A stretch of DNA of 64,000 bases, from assembly GCA_029975215.1 (NCBI GenBank), contig JARKPO010000046.1, positions 184,839-248,838 of the forward strand, read 5' to 3'. This document shows, in pieces, positions 50,039-59,400 of the stretch (position 1 is the stretch's first letter; each line of letters begins with the position of its first letter). The DNA comes from Levilinea sp. (lineage in GTDB: Bacteria; Chloroflexota; Anaerolineae; Anaerolineales; Anaerolineaceae). The translations under genes and the position numbers were made by a program. The notes under the pieces were generated by a model. That model was not told the DNA's origin and searched no databases. It saw nothing but the letters and a program-made list of their open reading frames with translations.

Positions 50039-50161
50039 ACGCCGGTAGCTGGCGTTTAAAAGGAGGAGCGGTCTGCCGCCCGCAAACCGCCCCGCAGAAC
50101 CGTTGAGTGCGTCACTCAAGGAGCTGCATGAAGTTAACATACCTTTTTTTTTCGGGTATGT
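50039..50161 (+). promoter_or_regulatory. Structured region between lacI-type gene and sugar-binding protein gene
   Basis: The 274-base gap 49948-50221 has no ORF. It contains AACGCC/GGCGTT (about 50039-50056), a perfect TTGAGTG-CGT-CACTCAA hairpin (50103-50119), and ACATACC/GGTATGT (50137-50161) enclosing a T9 loop. No clear promoter is seen. It may hold an attenuator or processing site that raises binding-protein expression. AAGGAGA precedes ATG 50222. Confidence 0.4.
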
Positions 50162-50221
50162 CAAGCGAAGGACAACTTCAGCAGCCCCCAATCAAACTCA
50201 ATTTCTATAAGGAGAACTGCA

Positions 50222-51691
50222 ATGCGTAAGTCTGCCCTGAAGTTGATGTCCATTTTGATCCTGGTCAGCATGATGCTGGCCGCCTGCGCCCCCGCGGCGA
50301 CCCCCGCCCCGGCCGAACCGGCCGCCCCGGCTGAACCGGCTGCCCCGGCTGCGACTGAACCCGCCGCTGCCCCGGCCGCTCCGGCTGCGACCGAAAAGAC
50401 CGTCCTGAATGTGTGGTCTTTCACCAATGAAATCCTCACCATGGCCATCGCCTTCGAAGCCAAGCACCCCGATGTGGACGTGGTCTACACCATGATCCCC
50501 ATGACCAACGGCGAGTACCAGACTAAGCTCATGGCCACCCTCGGCACCGACCAGGTTCCCGATGTTGTGGCTCTGGAAGCCGCCTTCGTGAAGAGCTATG
50601 TGGAAAGCGATTTCCTGGCTGACCTCGGCAGCCTGCTCGACGATGCCAAAGCTGCTGAGACCTATCCCTTCGTGACCGACGTTGGCACGGCGGACGGCGT
50701 GACCAAGGCCTATGCCTATCAGGCGACCCCCGGCGCGCTCTTCTATCGCCGCAGCCTGGCCAAAGAATATTTCGGCACCGATGATCCCGCCCAGATCCAG
50801 GAGATCCTGGGTGACATGGACAAGTACACTGCCGCGGCCGAAGTGGTCAAGCAGAAGTCCAACGGCAACACCTACATGGTTGCCTCCAACGGCGATTTCA
50901 TGAACCTGTTCTATGCCAACCGCGAGAAACCCTGGGTTGTGGACGACACCCTGACGGTTGATCCGATGGTCGAGAAGATGGTTGCCACCGCCAAGCTGTT
51001 CCGCGACAACGGTTACGAAGCCAAAGCCACCCAGTGGCAAGAGGGTTGGTTCGCGGGTATGAATGACACCCTGGTGGATGCCAACGGCAACCCCAAGCAG
51101 ATCTTCTCCTACTTCCTGCCCACCTGGGGTCTGCCCTACGTGTTGGCCCCCCATGCCAAATCGGCTGACGGCACCAAAGACACCACCGGCGACTGGGCGG
51201 TCATCACTGGCCCGCTCCCCTATCAGTGGGGCGGCACCTGGTTGGGTGTGATGAAAGAAACCAAGAAGATGGATCTGGCCACCGAGTTCGTGCGCTTCTG
51301 CACCCTGGATGAGGAAAACCTCACCAACTGGGCCACGGGCGTGTACACCAATGAATTCCTGAAAGCCATTGATCCCACCGTGCCGGACGATCAGCAACAG
51401 GCCGCTGGCGACTTCGTGTCCAGCCAGAAGGTTGTGAGGGCCATCACCGCTTCCTTTGATGACTCTGAAATGAGCAAGTTCCTGGGCGGCCAGAACTCCT
51501 ACGGCGGTTTCGCCGAGGCGGCCCCCTCCGTCAGCGCCAAACTGATGCAAGGCTCCGACGATGCCATTCAGCGCGCTCTGAACGACCCGTTGAACTCTTA
51601 TCTGGACGGCAAGATCACTCTGGATGAGATGTGGAAACTGTGGAAAGACGCGGTCCGCAACGAGTTCCCTGAACTGATCATTCCCGAATAA
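50222..51691 (+). CDS. Sugar ABC transporter substrate-binding lipoprotein (family 1, cellobiose/cello-oligosaccharide likely)
   Basis: The 489-residue precursor has a lipoprotein signal peptide with LAAC (Cys22), a Pro/Ala/Glu-rich tether (residues 23-58) and a family-1 binding-protein fold: VLNVWSFTNEILTMAIAFEAKHPDVDVVYTMIPM, LMATLGTDQVPDVVALEAAFVKSYVES, PGALFYRRSLAKEYFG, and a C-terminal SYLDGKITLDEMWKLWKDAVRNEFP. Binding of cellobiose is inferred from the GH94 phosphorylase in the same cluster. A 16-bp-arm hairpin follows the stop codon, before the permease genes. Confidence 0.88.
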   Translation: MRKSALKLMSILILVSMMLAACAPAATPAPAEPAAPAEPAAPAATEPAAAPAAPAATEKTVLNVWSFTNEILTMAIAFEAKHPDVDVVYTMIPMTNGEYQTKLMATLGTDQVPDVVALEAAFVKSYVESDFLADLGSLLDDAKAAETYPFVTDVGTADGVTKAYAYQATPGALFYRRSLAKEYFGTDDPAQIQEILGDMDKYTAAAEVVKQKSNGNTYMVASNGDFMNLFYANREKPWVVDDTLTVDPMVEKMVATAKLFRDNGYEAKATQWQEGWFAGMNDTLVDANGNPKQIFSYFLPTWGLPYVLAPHAKSADGTKDTTGDWAVITGPLPYQWGGTWLGVMKETKKMDLATEFVRFCTLDEENLTNWATGVYTNEFLKAIDPTVPDDQQQAAGDFVSSQKVVRAITASFDDSEMSKFLGGQNSYGGFAEAAPSVSAKLMQGSDDAIQRALNDPLNSYLDGKITLDEMWKLWKDAVRNEFPELIIPE

Positions 51692-51707
51692 TCTGAACGT
51701 TTTGACA

Positions 51708-51743
51708 AGACTGAGTCAGTGCAGCAATGCACTGACTCAGTCT
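51708..51743 (+). repeat. Long intercistronic hairpin
   Basis: Perfect 16-base arms (51708-51723 and 51728-51743, starting AGACTGAGTC) with a GCAA loop, and no T-run. Located between binding-protein and permease genes, it probably stabilises the upstream message or limits read-through, raising binding protein over permeases. Confidence 0.75.
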
Positions 51744-51758
51744 ACAACGGGAGGCACG

Positions 51759-52676
51759 ATGAACCGTCCAAAGAAGAGTCGCTTTAATTACGGGTACTTT
51801 TTTGTTGCACCCTTTATCGTTGGGTTTTTGGTTTTTGGTCTGTACCCCGTTTACAACACCATTGCCCTGAGCTTTACTGATACGACCCTGATGTCGGCCA
51901 AATCCAATTTTATTGGCCTGGCCAATTTCAAGCGTTTATTCGCGGACAACGTGTTCATGACCGCGGTCAAGAACACCTGGATGCTGTGGATTTTGAACTT
52001 CATCCCGCAGCTCGGCATTGCCTTGCTTTTATCCGTGTGGTTCACCAGTACCCGGCTAAAATTAAAGGCCGTGGGGATCTGGCGGATGCTGTTCTATTTG
52101 CCCAATTTGCTCATGCCAGCGGCCATCGCGGCCCTGTTTTTTAGTTTGTTCTCGTTCTACGGGCCGGTGAACCAATTCATGGTGCGCGCTGGCTTTATCC
52201 CTGAGGCGATTGATTATCTGCGCAACCCCACGGTGGCCCGCGCTTTGGTGGTTTTCATTCAATGGTGGATGTGGTTCGGCCAGACAACGATTATTCTGAT
52301 GGCGGGGATGACCTCCATTTCGGTGCAAGTGTATGAAGCTGCCCTGGTGGATGGCGCAACCTCTTTCCAGATGTTCCGCTACATCACGTTGCCGCTGATC
52401 AAGCCGGTGACCATCTACATTCTGGTTACTTCGCTGGTGGGCGGTATGCAGATGTTTGACATCCCCATGCTGCTGACCGATGGGCGCGGTAGTCCGGCGA
52501 ACTCCATTTTGACCAACAACATCCTGATGTACATGAAGTTCCGCAGCAGCAAAGGACATATCGGTGCGGCGGCTTCGGTGGGCGTGTTGGTGTTCATCAT
52601 GACGACGATCTGTTCCCTGGTCATCTTCTATCTGCTTCGCGATAAAGACGCCAATCTTGAAGAGGCAGAGGACTAG
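51759..52676 (+). CDS. Sugar ABC transporter permease (MalF/LacF type)
   Basis: The 305-residue protein has six hydrophobic helices and the EAA motif EAALVDGATSFQMFRYITLPLIKP. The N-terminal FNYGYFFVAPFIVGFLVFGLYPVYNTIALSFTD is typical of CUT1 sugar importer permeases. GGGAGG precedes ATG 51759. With the second permease it forms the channel for the sugar delivered by the upstream binding protein. No ATPase gene is in this cluster; CUT1 systems often use a shared MsmK/MalK-type ATPase encoded elsewhere. Confidence 0.9.
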   Translation: MNRPKKSRFNYGYFFVAPFIVGFLVFGLYPVYNTIALSFTDTTLMSAKSNFIGLANFKRLFADNVFMTAVKNTWMLWILNFIPQLGIALLLSVWFTSTRLKLKAVGIWRMLFYLPNLLMPAAIAALFFSLFSFYGPVNQFMVRAGFIPEAIDYLRNPTVARALVVFIQWWMWFGQTTIILMAGMTSISVQVYEAALVDGATSFQMFRYITLPLIKPVTIYILVTSLVGGMQMFDIPMLLTDGRGSPANSILTNNILMYMKFRSSKGHIGAAASVGVLVFIMTTICSLVIFYLLRDKDANLEEAED

Positions 52677-52685
52677 GAGGAAAAG

Positions 52686-53528
52686 ATGAAAAACTACCGT
52701 GTTTCTACCAATATTCAGCGCTTCTTGATCTATCTTTTCCTGACCGTCCTGCTGATCATCGTCATTCTGCCGATCTGGTTGCTAATTGTCAATGGGACGC
52801 GTTCCACGGTGGAGATTCAAAACGGCATCAGCCTGCTGCCGAGCAAATACATGATCACCAATTACAAGATCTTGCTCAGCAAGGGCCTGGATCTGCCGCG
52901 CGGGTTCTTGAACAGCTTCTACATCTCTGCCATGACTACGATCGTAAGCGTGTACTTCTCGCTGATGACGGCCTACGGTCTGGTGGTGTATAAGTTCAGA
53001 GGACGAAAACTGCTCTACAACAGCATTTTGGTGTTGGTGATGATCCCTATGCAGCTTTCGATCATTGGCTTTTACCAGTATATGTCCAAGATCGGCCTGG
53101 CGGATTCGTATTGGTCGCTGATTTTGCCCAGCATGGCTTCCGCTGGTGCGGTGTTCTTCGGCAAGCAGTACCTGGAATCGGTGGTGCTGCAAGACTTGAT
53201 CGATGCAGGCCGCATTGACGGCGCCAGCGAACTGGGCATCTTCCACCGCATCATGCTGCCGATTGCGGCGCCGGGCGCGTTTACGATGGGCATCTTTGCT
53301 TTTGTGGGCGCCTGGAACAACTTCTTCAACGCCTTTATCTTGATCACCTCACGGCAAAAGTACACCTTGCCTATGCTGATCCAAACCTTGCGCGGGGATG
53401 TGTACCGCCCGGAATACGGTGCCATCTACCTGGGCCTGGCGGCCTCGGTGATCCCGATCATCATCATCTACTTCTTGTTCTCTCGCTACATTGTCAACGG
53501 CATCTCGATGGGCGCCGTGAAAGAGTAA
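52686..53528 (+). CDS. Sugar ABC transporter permease (MalG/LacG type)
   Basis: The 280-residue protein has six hydrophobic helices and the EAA motif DAGRIDGASELGIFHRIMLPIAAP, plus the C-terminal FSRYIVNGISMGAVKE tail typical of MalG-like permeases. GGAGG lies upstream of ATG 52686, nine bases after the first permease gene. It is the membrane partner of the preceding permease in a CUT1-type importer. Confidence 0.92.
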   Translation: MKNYRVSTNIQRFLIYLFLTVLLIIVILPIWLLIVNGTRSTVEIQNGISLLPSKYMITNYKILLSKGLDLPRGFLNSFYISAMTTIVSVYFSLMTAYGLVVYKFRGRKLLYNSILVLVMIPMQLSIIGFYQYMSKIGLADSYWSLILPSMASAGAVFFGKQYLESVVLQDLIDAGRIDGASELGIFHRIMLPIAAPGAFTMGIFAFVGAWNNFFNAFILITSRQKYTLPMLIQTLRGDVYRPEYGAIYLGLAASVIPIIIIYFLFSRYIVNGISMGAVKE

Positions 53529-53545
53529 CGCAAGGGAGCAATTAC

Positions 53546-53577
53546 GGAAGGAGGCCTCGGGGGATCGGCCTCCTTCC
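53546..53577 (+). terminator. Hairpin after the permease genes
   Basis: GGAAGGAGGCC (53546-53556) and GGCCTCCTTCC (53567-53577) form a perfect 11-bp stem without a T-run. It may partly terminate or process the mRNA before the GH94 gene, 126 bases downstream. Confidence 0.6.
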
Positions 53578-53703
53578 TCTATCCTCTTTTGAATATTGCG
53601 CCGCTGCGATCCGCTGAACTTCATGGGGGGCGGGCTGCACCCAGGCCGCGGAGGCACAAGCCGCGCGCTTTGTTAATGCTTTTGTCATTTCTAAGGAGTG
53701 ATC

Positions 53704-56160
53704 ATGCGTTTCGGTTTTTTTGATGATCAGCATTTGGAATATGTGATTACCCGGCCGGATACGCCGCTGCCGTGGATCAATTATTTGGGCACCGAATCCT
53801 ACTTTGGTATTATTTCTAACACAGCGGGGGGCTATTCATTTTATAAAGATGCGCGCCTGCGGCGGCTGACCCGCTTCCGCTATAACAACGCGCCTTTGGA
53901 CGGCAACGGGCGCTATGTGTACCTGCGCGATGACGACGCCCCCCAGCCGGATTTCTGGTCGCCCTCCTGGCAGCCCACGCGCACCCCGTTGGATGCCTAC
54001 ACCTGCCGCCACGGCCTGGGCTACACCCGCATCGCCTCGGAGCGCAAGGGGATCGCCTGCGAGACGACCTATTTTGTGCCCCTGGGGCAAGATTTGGAAG
54101 TGTGGCAGGTCCACCTGACCAACCGGCGGGACACGGCGGCCAACCTTTCGCTGTTTTCAGCGGTGGAATTTTGCCTGTGGGACGCATTTGACGACGCTAA
54201 CAACTTCCAGCGCAATTACTCCATCGGTGAAGTGGAAGTGGTGGATGGGATCATTTACCACAAGTCTGAGTATCGCGAGCGGCGCGACCATTTTGCCTAC
54301 TTTGCCTGCTCGGAGCCGCTGGCGGGATTTGACACCCAGCGCGATGATTTCTTAGGCCCGTACCGCGGCTGGGATGCGCCCGCGGCGGTGGAAGAGGGGA
54401 AGGCGCGCCAGTCGCTGGCGATGGGCTGGCAGCCGATGGGCTCGCACCATGTGCGCGTGCGCCTGGAGCCGGGCGAAACCCGGCAGGTGATTTTTGTGCT
54501 GGGTTATCACGAAAACCCGGAGAACGACAAGTTTGACCCCGCGGGCACGCAGATCATCAACAAGAAGACGGTGCTGCCCGTGATCCGGCGCTTTTTACAG
54601 CCTGCAGTGGTGAGCCAGGCGTTGGCCGATATTCAACGCTATTGGCGCGAGATGCTGCAAGGGATGCAGGTGGCGACCCCCAATGAGCATGCTAACCGCA
54701 TGATCAATATCTGGAATGTGTATCAGTTGATGGTCACCTTCAATTTCTCGCGCTCCTCTTCCTATTTTGAATCGGGAGTGGGCCGCGGGATGGGCTTCCG
54801 CGATTCGGCTCAGGATTTGCTGGGCTTTGTGCAGTTGGATGCTCAGCGGGCGCGGCAGCGCATTTTGGACCTGGCTGCCACGCAGATGGCCAGTGGGGGG
54901 GCTTATCATCAATATCAGCCGCTGACCAAACGCGGCAACCACGATGTGGGCAGCAATTTTAACGATGACCCCCTGTGGCTGGTGCTGGCGGTGACAGCTT
55001 ATTTGAAGGAAACCGGCGATTGGGGCATTCTGGACGAGCAGGTTCCCTTTGATCTTGAACCCGGCTCTGAAGTCAGTCTGCTGGCGCATTTGGAGCGCAG
55101 CCTGAGCTACACCCAGGAACGCCTGGGGCCGCACGGTTTGCCGTTGATTGGTCGGGCGGATTGGAACGACTGCTTGAATCTGAACTGCTTTTCGGACAAG
55201 CCGGGGCAGTCTTTTCAAACCACCACCAACCGCGAAGGCAAAGTGGCCGAGAGCGTTTTCATCGGCGGGCTGTTTGTTTTGGCGGCGGCGGAAATGGAGG
55301 CGGTGTACGCTCGCCTGGGTTTAACCGCTAAAGCCGCCGAACTGGCCAGCCAGCGGGTGAATATGCGGGCTGTGCTGAACACGGCGGGTTGGGACGGCAG
55401 TTGGTTCCGGCGCGCCTACGACCATTTTGGCAATCCAATTGGTTCGCAGGAATGCACGGAGGGTCAGATCTTTGTGGAGCCGCAGGGCATGTGCGTGATG
55501 GCGGGCGTGGGGCTGGAAGACGGCCGTGCGGAGTCCGCGCTGAACGCGGTGCGCGAGCATTTGGGCACGCCGCACGGCGTGGTGGTGCTTTGGCCCGCTT
55601 ATAAGCAGTACTATCTGCACATCGGCGAGATTTCTTCTTACCCACCGGGCTACAAAGAGAACGGCAGCGTTTTCTGCCACACCAACCCCTGGATCCAGAT
55701 CGCCGAGGCGCGCCTGGGGCGAGGGGACCGTGCGCTGGACTATTACCTGCGCATTAACCCTTCGGCGCGAGAAGAAATCAGCGAGGTGCACCGCTGCGAG
55801 CCGTATGCCTATGCCCAGATGATTGCGGGCAAAGAGGCGGTTAAGCCCGGCGAAGCCAAGAACTCCTGGCTAACCGGCACGGCGGCCTGGAGCTATGTGG
55901 CCGTGACGCAGTGGATTTTGGGGATTCGCCCGACCTTTGACGGGCTGAAGATCGCCCCGGTGGTGCCGGAGGATTGGACTGCCTTTGACGTGCAGCGCAC
56001 CTTCCGCGGGGTTCGTTACCTCATCCATGTGGAGCGGGTGGGGGCGGGCAACGCCGTGCGGTTAGAGGCAGAGGGGGCGCCGGTGGAGGGGGATGTGGTG
56101 GGCATTCCCAACGGCGGCCAAACGGAAGTGCGTGTGCGTGCGGTTTTGGGCACAGCTTGA
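53704..56160 (+). CDS. Cellobiose phosphorylase (GH94)
   Basis: The 818-residue enzyme converts cellobiose and phosphate to alpha-glucose 1-phosphate and glucose. It closely follows remembered Cellulomonas/Clostridium cellobiose phosphorylases: YVITRPDTPLPWINYLG start, GGYSFYKDARLRRLTRFRYNN, ESGVGRGMGFRDSAQDLLGF, AYHQYQPLTKRGNHDVGSNFNDDP, and GRADWNDCLNLNCFSDKPG (residues 484-502) holding the catalytic acid region, then YPPGYKENGSVFCHTNPW. ATG 53704 has AAGGAG five bases upstream. No signal peptide, so phosphorolysis is intracellular after uptake by the adjacent ABC importer, saving one ATP per disaccharide. Confidence 0.94.
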   Translation: MRFGFFDDQHLEYVITRPDTPLPWINYLGTESYFGIISNTAGGYSFYKDARLRRLTRFRYNNAPLDGNGRYVYLRDDDAPQPDFWSPSWQPTRTPLDAYTCRHGLGYTRIASERKGIACETTYFVPLGQDLEVWQVHLTNRRDTAANLSLFSAVEFCLWDAFDDANNFQRNYSIGEVEVVDGIIYHKSEYRERRDHFAYFACSEPLAGFDTQRDDFLGPYRGWDAPAAVEEGKARQSLAMGWQPMGSHHVRVRLEPGETRQVIFVLGYHENPENDKFDPAGTQIINKKTVLPVIRRFLQPAVVSQALADIQRYWREMLQGMQVATPNEHANRMINIWNVYQLMVTFNFSRSSSYFESGVGRGMGFRDSAQDLLGFVQLDAQRARQRILDLAATQMASGGAYHQYQPLTKRGNHDVGSNFNDDPLWLVLAVTAYLKETGDWGILDEQVPFDLEPGSEVSLLAHLERSLSYTQERLGPHGLPLIGRADWNDCLNLNCFSDKPGQSFQTTTNREGKVAESVFIGGLFVLAAAEMEAVYARLGLTAKAAELASQRVNMRAVLNTAGWDGSWFRRAYDHFGNPIGSQECTEGQIFVEPQGMCVMAGVGLEDGRAESALNAVREHLGTPHGVVVLWPAYKQYYLHIGEISSYPPGYKENGSVFCHTNPWIQIAEARLGRGDRALDYYLRINPSAREEISEVHRCEPYAYAQMIAGKEAVKPGEAKNSWLTGTAAWSYVAVTQWILGIRPTFDGLKIAPVVPEDWTAFDVQRTFRGVRYLIHVERVGAGNAVRLEAEGAPVEGDVVGIPNGGQTEVRVRAVLGTA

Positions 56161-56236
56161 GAAAATTTCCAGCGCGGGGGTTTTTTGGCGGTCTTTGGCG
56201 AGGCCGCTGAGAGCCTTTAGGCGCGGTTGGGTGACA

Positions 56237-56280
56237 GCGCGGGATGTCTGGCGGTGAGCCGGCATCCCGCGCACGGTTTT
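56237..56280 (+). terminator. GH94 gene terminator
   Basis: GCGCGGGATG (56237-56246) and CATCCCGCGC (56263-56272) pair perfectly, with an inner CTGGC/GCCGG stem, followed by ACGGTTTT. Confidence 0.75.
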
Positions 56281-56292
56281 CCGGCGGCGTCA

Positions 56293-56420
56293 TTCAATAT
56301 AGCTTTTTTCAATTCTATGTTAAACTTTAACAGATCAAAGGTGCAGCCCCAGGCTGGGTGGGAAAACCCGGGACTGCCAGAAAGTGAATGCCCCAGAAGC
56401 TGCGGCAACAAAGGCGGGGC
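56293..56420 (+). promoter_or_regulatory. Candidate promoter and GC-rich hairpin leader of the secreted protein gene
   Basis: TTCAAT (56293-56298) and TATGTT (56316-56321) are 17 bases apart. The leader then shows CAG..CTGGGT/ACCCGG..CTG (56350-56376) and GCCCC/GGGGC (56390-56420) before AAGGAG and ATG 56442. The gap 56161-56441 holds this and the terminator, with no gene. Confidence 0.4.
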
Positions 56421-56441
56421 AGCAGCAAAGGAGAAAGGATC

Positions 56442-59400
56442 ATGAAACGCTTTTGGGTGGTTTGTTTGTGCTGCGCATGGATCCTGGCAGGGCTGGTTCC
56501 CACGCGCACGGTTCAGGCACAGTGGCCTACCGGCCCGGTGCGGTATGCCAAAACCAGCGCAACTGGCAGCGGCGACTGCAGCTCGTGGGCGAACGCCTGC
56601 ACGCTGCAAACGGCCTTGAGCGGGGCGGTGTCCGGCCAGCAGGTGTGGGTCGCTGCAGGCGTGCATTTCCCTGGCAGTACATCCAGCAGCACCTTTGCGC
56701 TCAGAAACGATGTGGGGGTGTACGGCGGCTTTGTTGGGAATGAAACCAGCCTGGACCAGCGCGACGCGGCCATCAACCCGACAGTGCTGAGCGGCGATAT
56801 TGGTGTGCCCGGCAATTATATGGACAACTGCACGCACGTGGTAAAAGCCGACACGGTGGGAAGCTCTGCCCTCCTGGACGGCTTCACCATCACGGGGGGG
56901 TATGCCATTGGCAGTTACCCGAACGGAAACGGCGGTGGGATTTTTGTCACCAATGCCGGCCCAACCCTGCAAAACCTGATCATCCGCGGCAACCGGGCGG
57001 AGGCTGTTGGCGGAGGCCTATACGGCATAACCAACACCCAGCTGATCTTAAACCATGTGACCTTTGAGGATAATTACGCTCAGAACGCGGGCGGGGGCAT
57101 GTATGTCTCGGATGGATTCGTTATTACTCTTTCCAATGTGACGTTTTCCATGAACCGAACCAACGGCAATGGGGGCGGATTATACAGCGAGACCACGACC
57201 GCGCAGCTGCAAGATGTGACCTTTCAGGCCAATCTCTCCGACGCCGATTCGAATGGTATTGGCTCTGGGGGCGGTATGTATCTGATGAAAGGCTACGGTA
57301 TGCTGTATGGCGTCACCTTTTATAATAACCAATCGAACGCCAGTGGGGGCGGGCTCTACAACAGCAGCGTGAATGTTGATATGGGGAATGTGACCCTGGT
57401 GCAGAATCGGGCGAAGGGGGCTGGGGGCGGGATCTTTTTTGAGTCATGCAACTCCAGCTTTTTACGGCATGTGACCCTCTGGAATAATTCGGCTACATCG
57501 GCAGGAGGGGGCATCTACGCACAAAACTCCAGTCCCAGTGTGGATAACAGCCTGATTTGGGGAAACGCCAGCCCATTGGGGGCGCAGATATACACCTCTG
57601 GCGGCAATCCATCGGTGCGCTTCAGCGTGGTGCAGGACGGCTTTTCGGGGGGAACGCTCATCTACACCGACGACCCCTTGGTGGGAACCTTTGGCGATCA
57701 TGGGGGCAGCACCCAGACCCTGCCCATTTTACCGGGTTCCTCGGCCCTGGATCGGGGGACGAGCACCTCCTGCGGGAATTTTGATCAGCGCGGCCATCCG
57801 CGGCCGCAGGAAGGGACGGATGATGGGGAGGTGGGCTGCGACATCGGGGCCTTTGAGCTGGATAACCTGGCGCCTGAGGTGGAGCTGACCGACACGGTGA
57901 CCAGCCTGGCCGAAGACACCCTGATGGACACGCCCATGAAAGTGGCGCGGGCGGTGATCACGGACGACGGCATTGGCCTTACGCCCTTATCTCTGAGCGG
58001 CGCGGACGCGGCCATGTTCAGCCTGTCGGGAAATGATCTTTTCCTCAAGGCGGGTGCCGATCTGGATTATGAAACCAACCCCGTGCTGGATGTACAGGTG
58101 AATGTGGACGACCCCACTATCGCCGCAAGCCCGGATGACAGCGCCGCGCTGAGCATCGCGTTGTTGGATGTGGTGGAAGATTTCACGGCCCCAACAGTAG
58201 AGGGCATCACCCGCCTGGACGCCAACCCCACCTTGAACCCAACGGCGCGTTTTGTCGTGCAGTTCTCAGAGCCGGTGAAGGACGTGGGCGCCGCTGACTT
58301 TGCGGTGATGACCACCGGCACCCTGGCGGCGGCGGTGAGCAGCGTGACGGACAGCGGCGGCGGTACCTATGGGGTGACGGTGGACTGCGCCAGCGGCGAG
58401 GGCACGCTGCGTTTGGATATCCCTACCAGCGCCCAGATCAGCGATTTGGCGGGCAATGCGTTGAGTGGGCTGCCCTATGAAAACGGCGAAAGCTATGAGA
58501 TCGTGCGCAGCCGTCCTTTCATCATTTGGCCGCGGGACGGGGCGGCGATTCAAAACAACCAACCCGAACTGGATTGGAGCGACTTTGACGGGGCGCTGGG
58601 GTATGACGTGCAGATTTCGCGCAGCGCCAACTTCAAACGGCTGCTGATGAGCAAGCGGGTGCAGCCGGCCGTATCTGTTCTGATCCCTAAGGCCAGCCTG
58701 CCCGCCAATCAGCGCCTGTATTGGCGCGTGCGGGCGCGCACGGCGGCTGGGGTGGGCCCCTGGTCGGCGGCGGCTGAATTCGTCACCGCCAACCCGCCCA
58801 GCAGGCCGGTGCTGCTGGCGCCCAAGAACAACCAGCTGATCACCGAGCTGCGCCCGCGCCTGGATTGGCGCGACAGCCGGGTGCCGCTGGGGACTGAATT
58901 TCAGAAATATGAGGTGCAGTACGCCGACAACGACGCCTTCACCGGCGCAGTGACTCTGGATGTGGCTGGACTGGGGCCTTCGGAAACCGTGCTGAGCGAA
59001 GATGTGCAGCCCAATACGCGCTATTACTGGCGGGTGCGCGCCTGGAATACGGCCGGGGAGAGCAGCGCGTGGTCGGCGGTGCGCTCCTTCCGGGCAGCCA
59101 TGACCGCGCCGGCGCTGAGCAAACCCGGTGATGGAGCCGATACGCATACACGGCGGCCCATGTTTGAATGGCTGCCGGTGGATGGGGCCGCGGGCTATAC
59201 TGTGCAGGTGAGCAAGACGGACGGCTTTGGTAAAGTGATGGCCAGCTACACGCTGAAGACGGCCCAGAACTGGTTTACGCCGGGCAGCGACCTGCCCGCC
59301 AACGGCAATTTCTTCTGGCGGGTGCGCGCTAACGGCGTCAACGGCCCCAGCCTGTTCTCAGAGGTGCGCAGCTTCACCACCGGCCAGCCGCCCAGTGTGC

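Noticed and set aside
56331..56420. Cobalamin or cyclic-di-GMP riboswitch in the secreted-protein leader
   Set aside because: AAAGGTGC and GGGAAAACCC recalled cobalamin elements, but order and core residues do not fit; GEMM signatures are absent.
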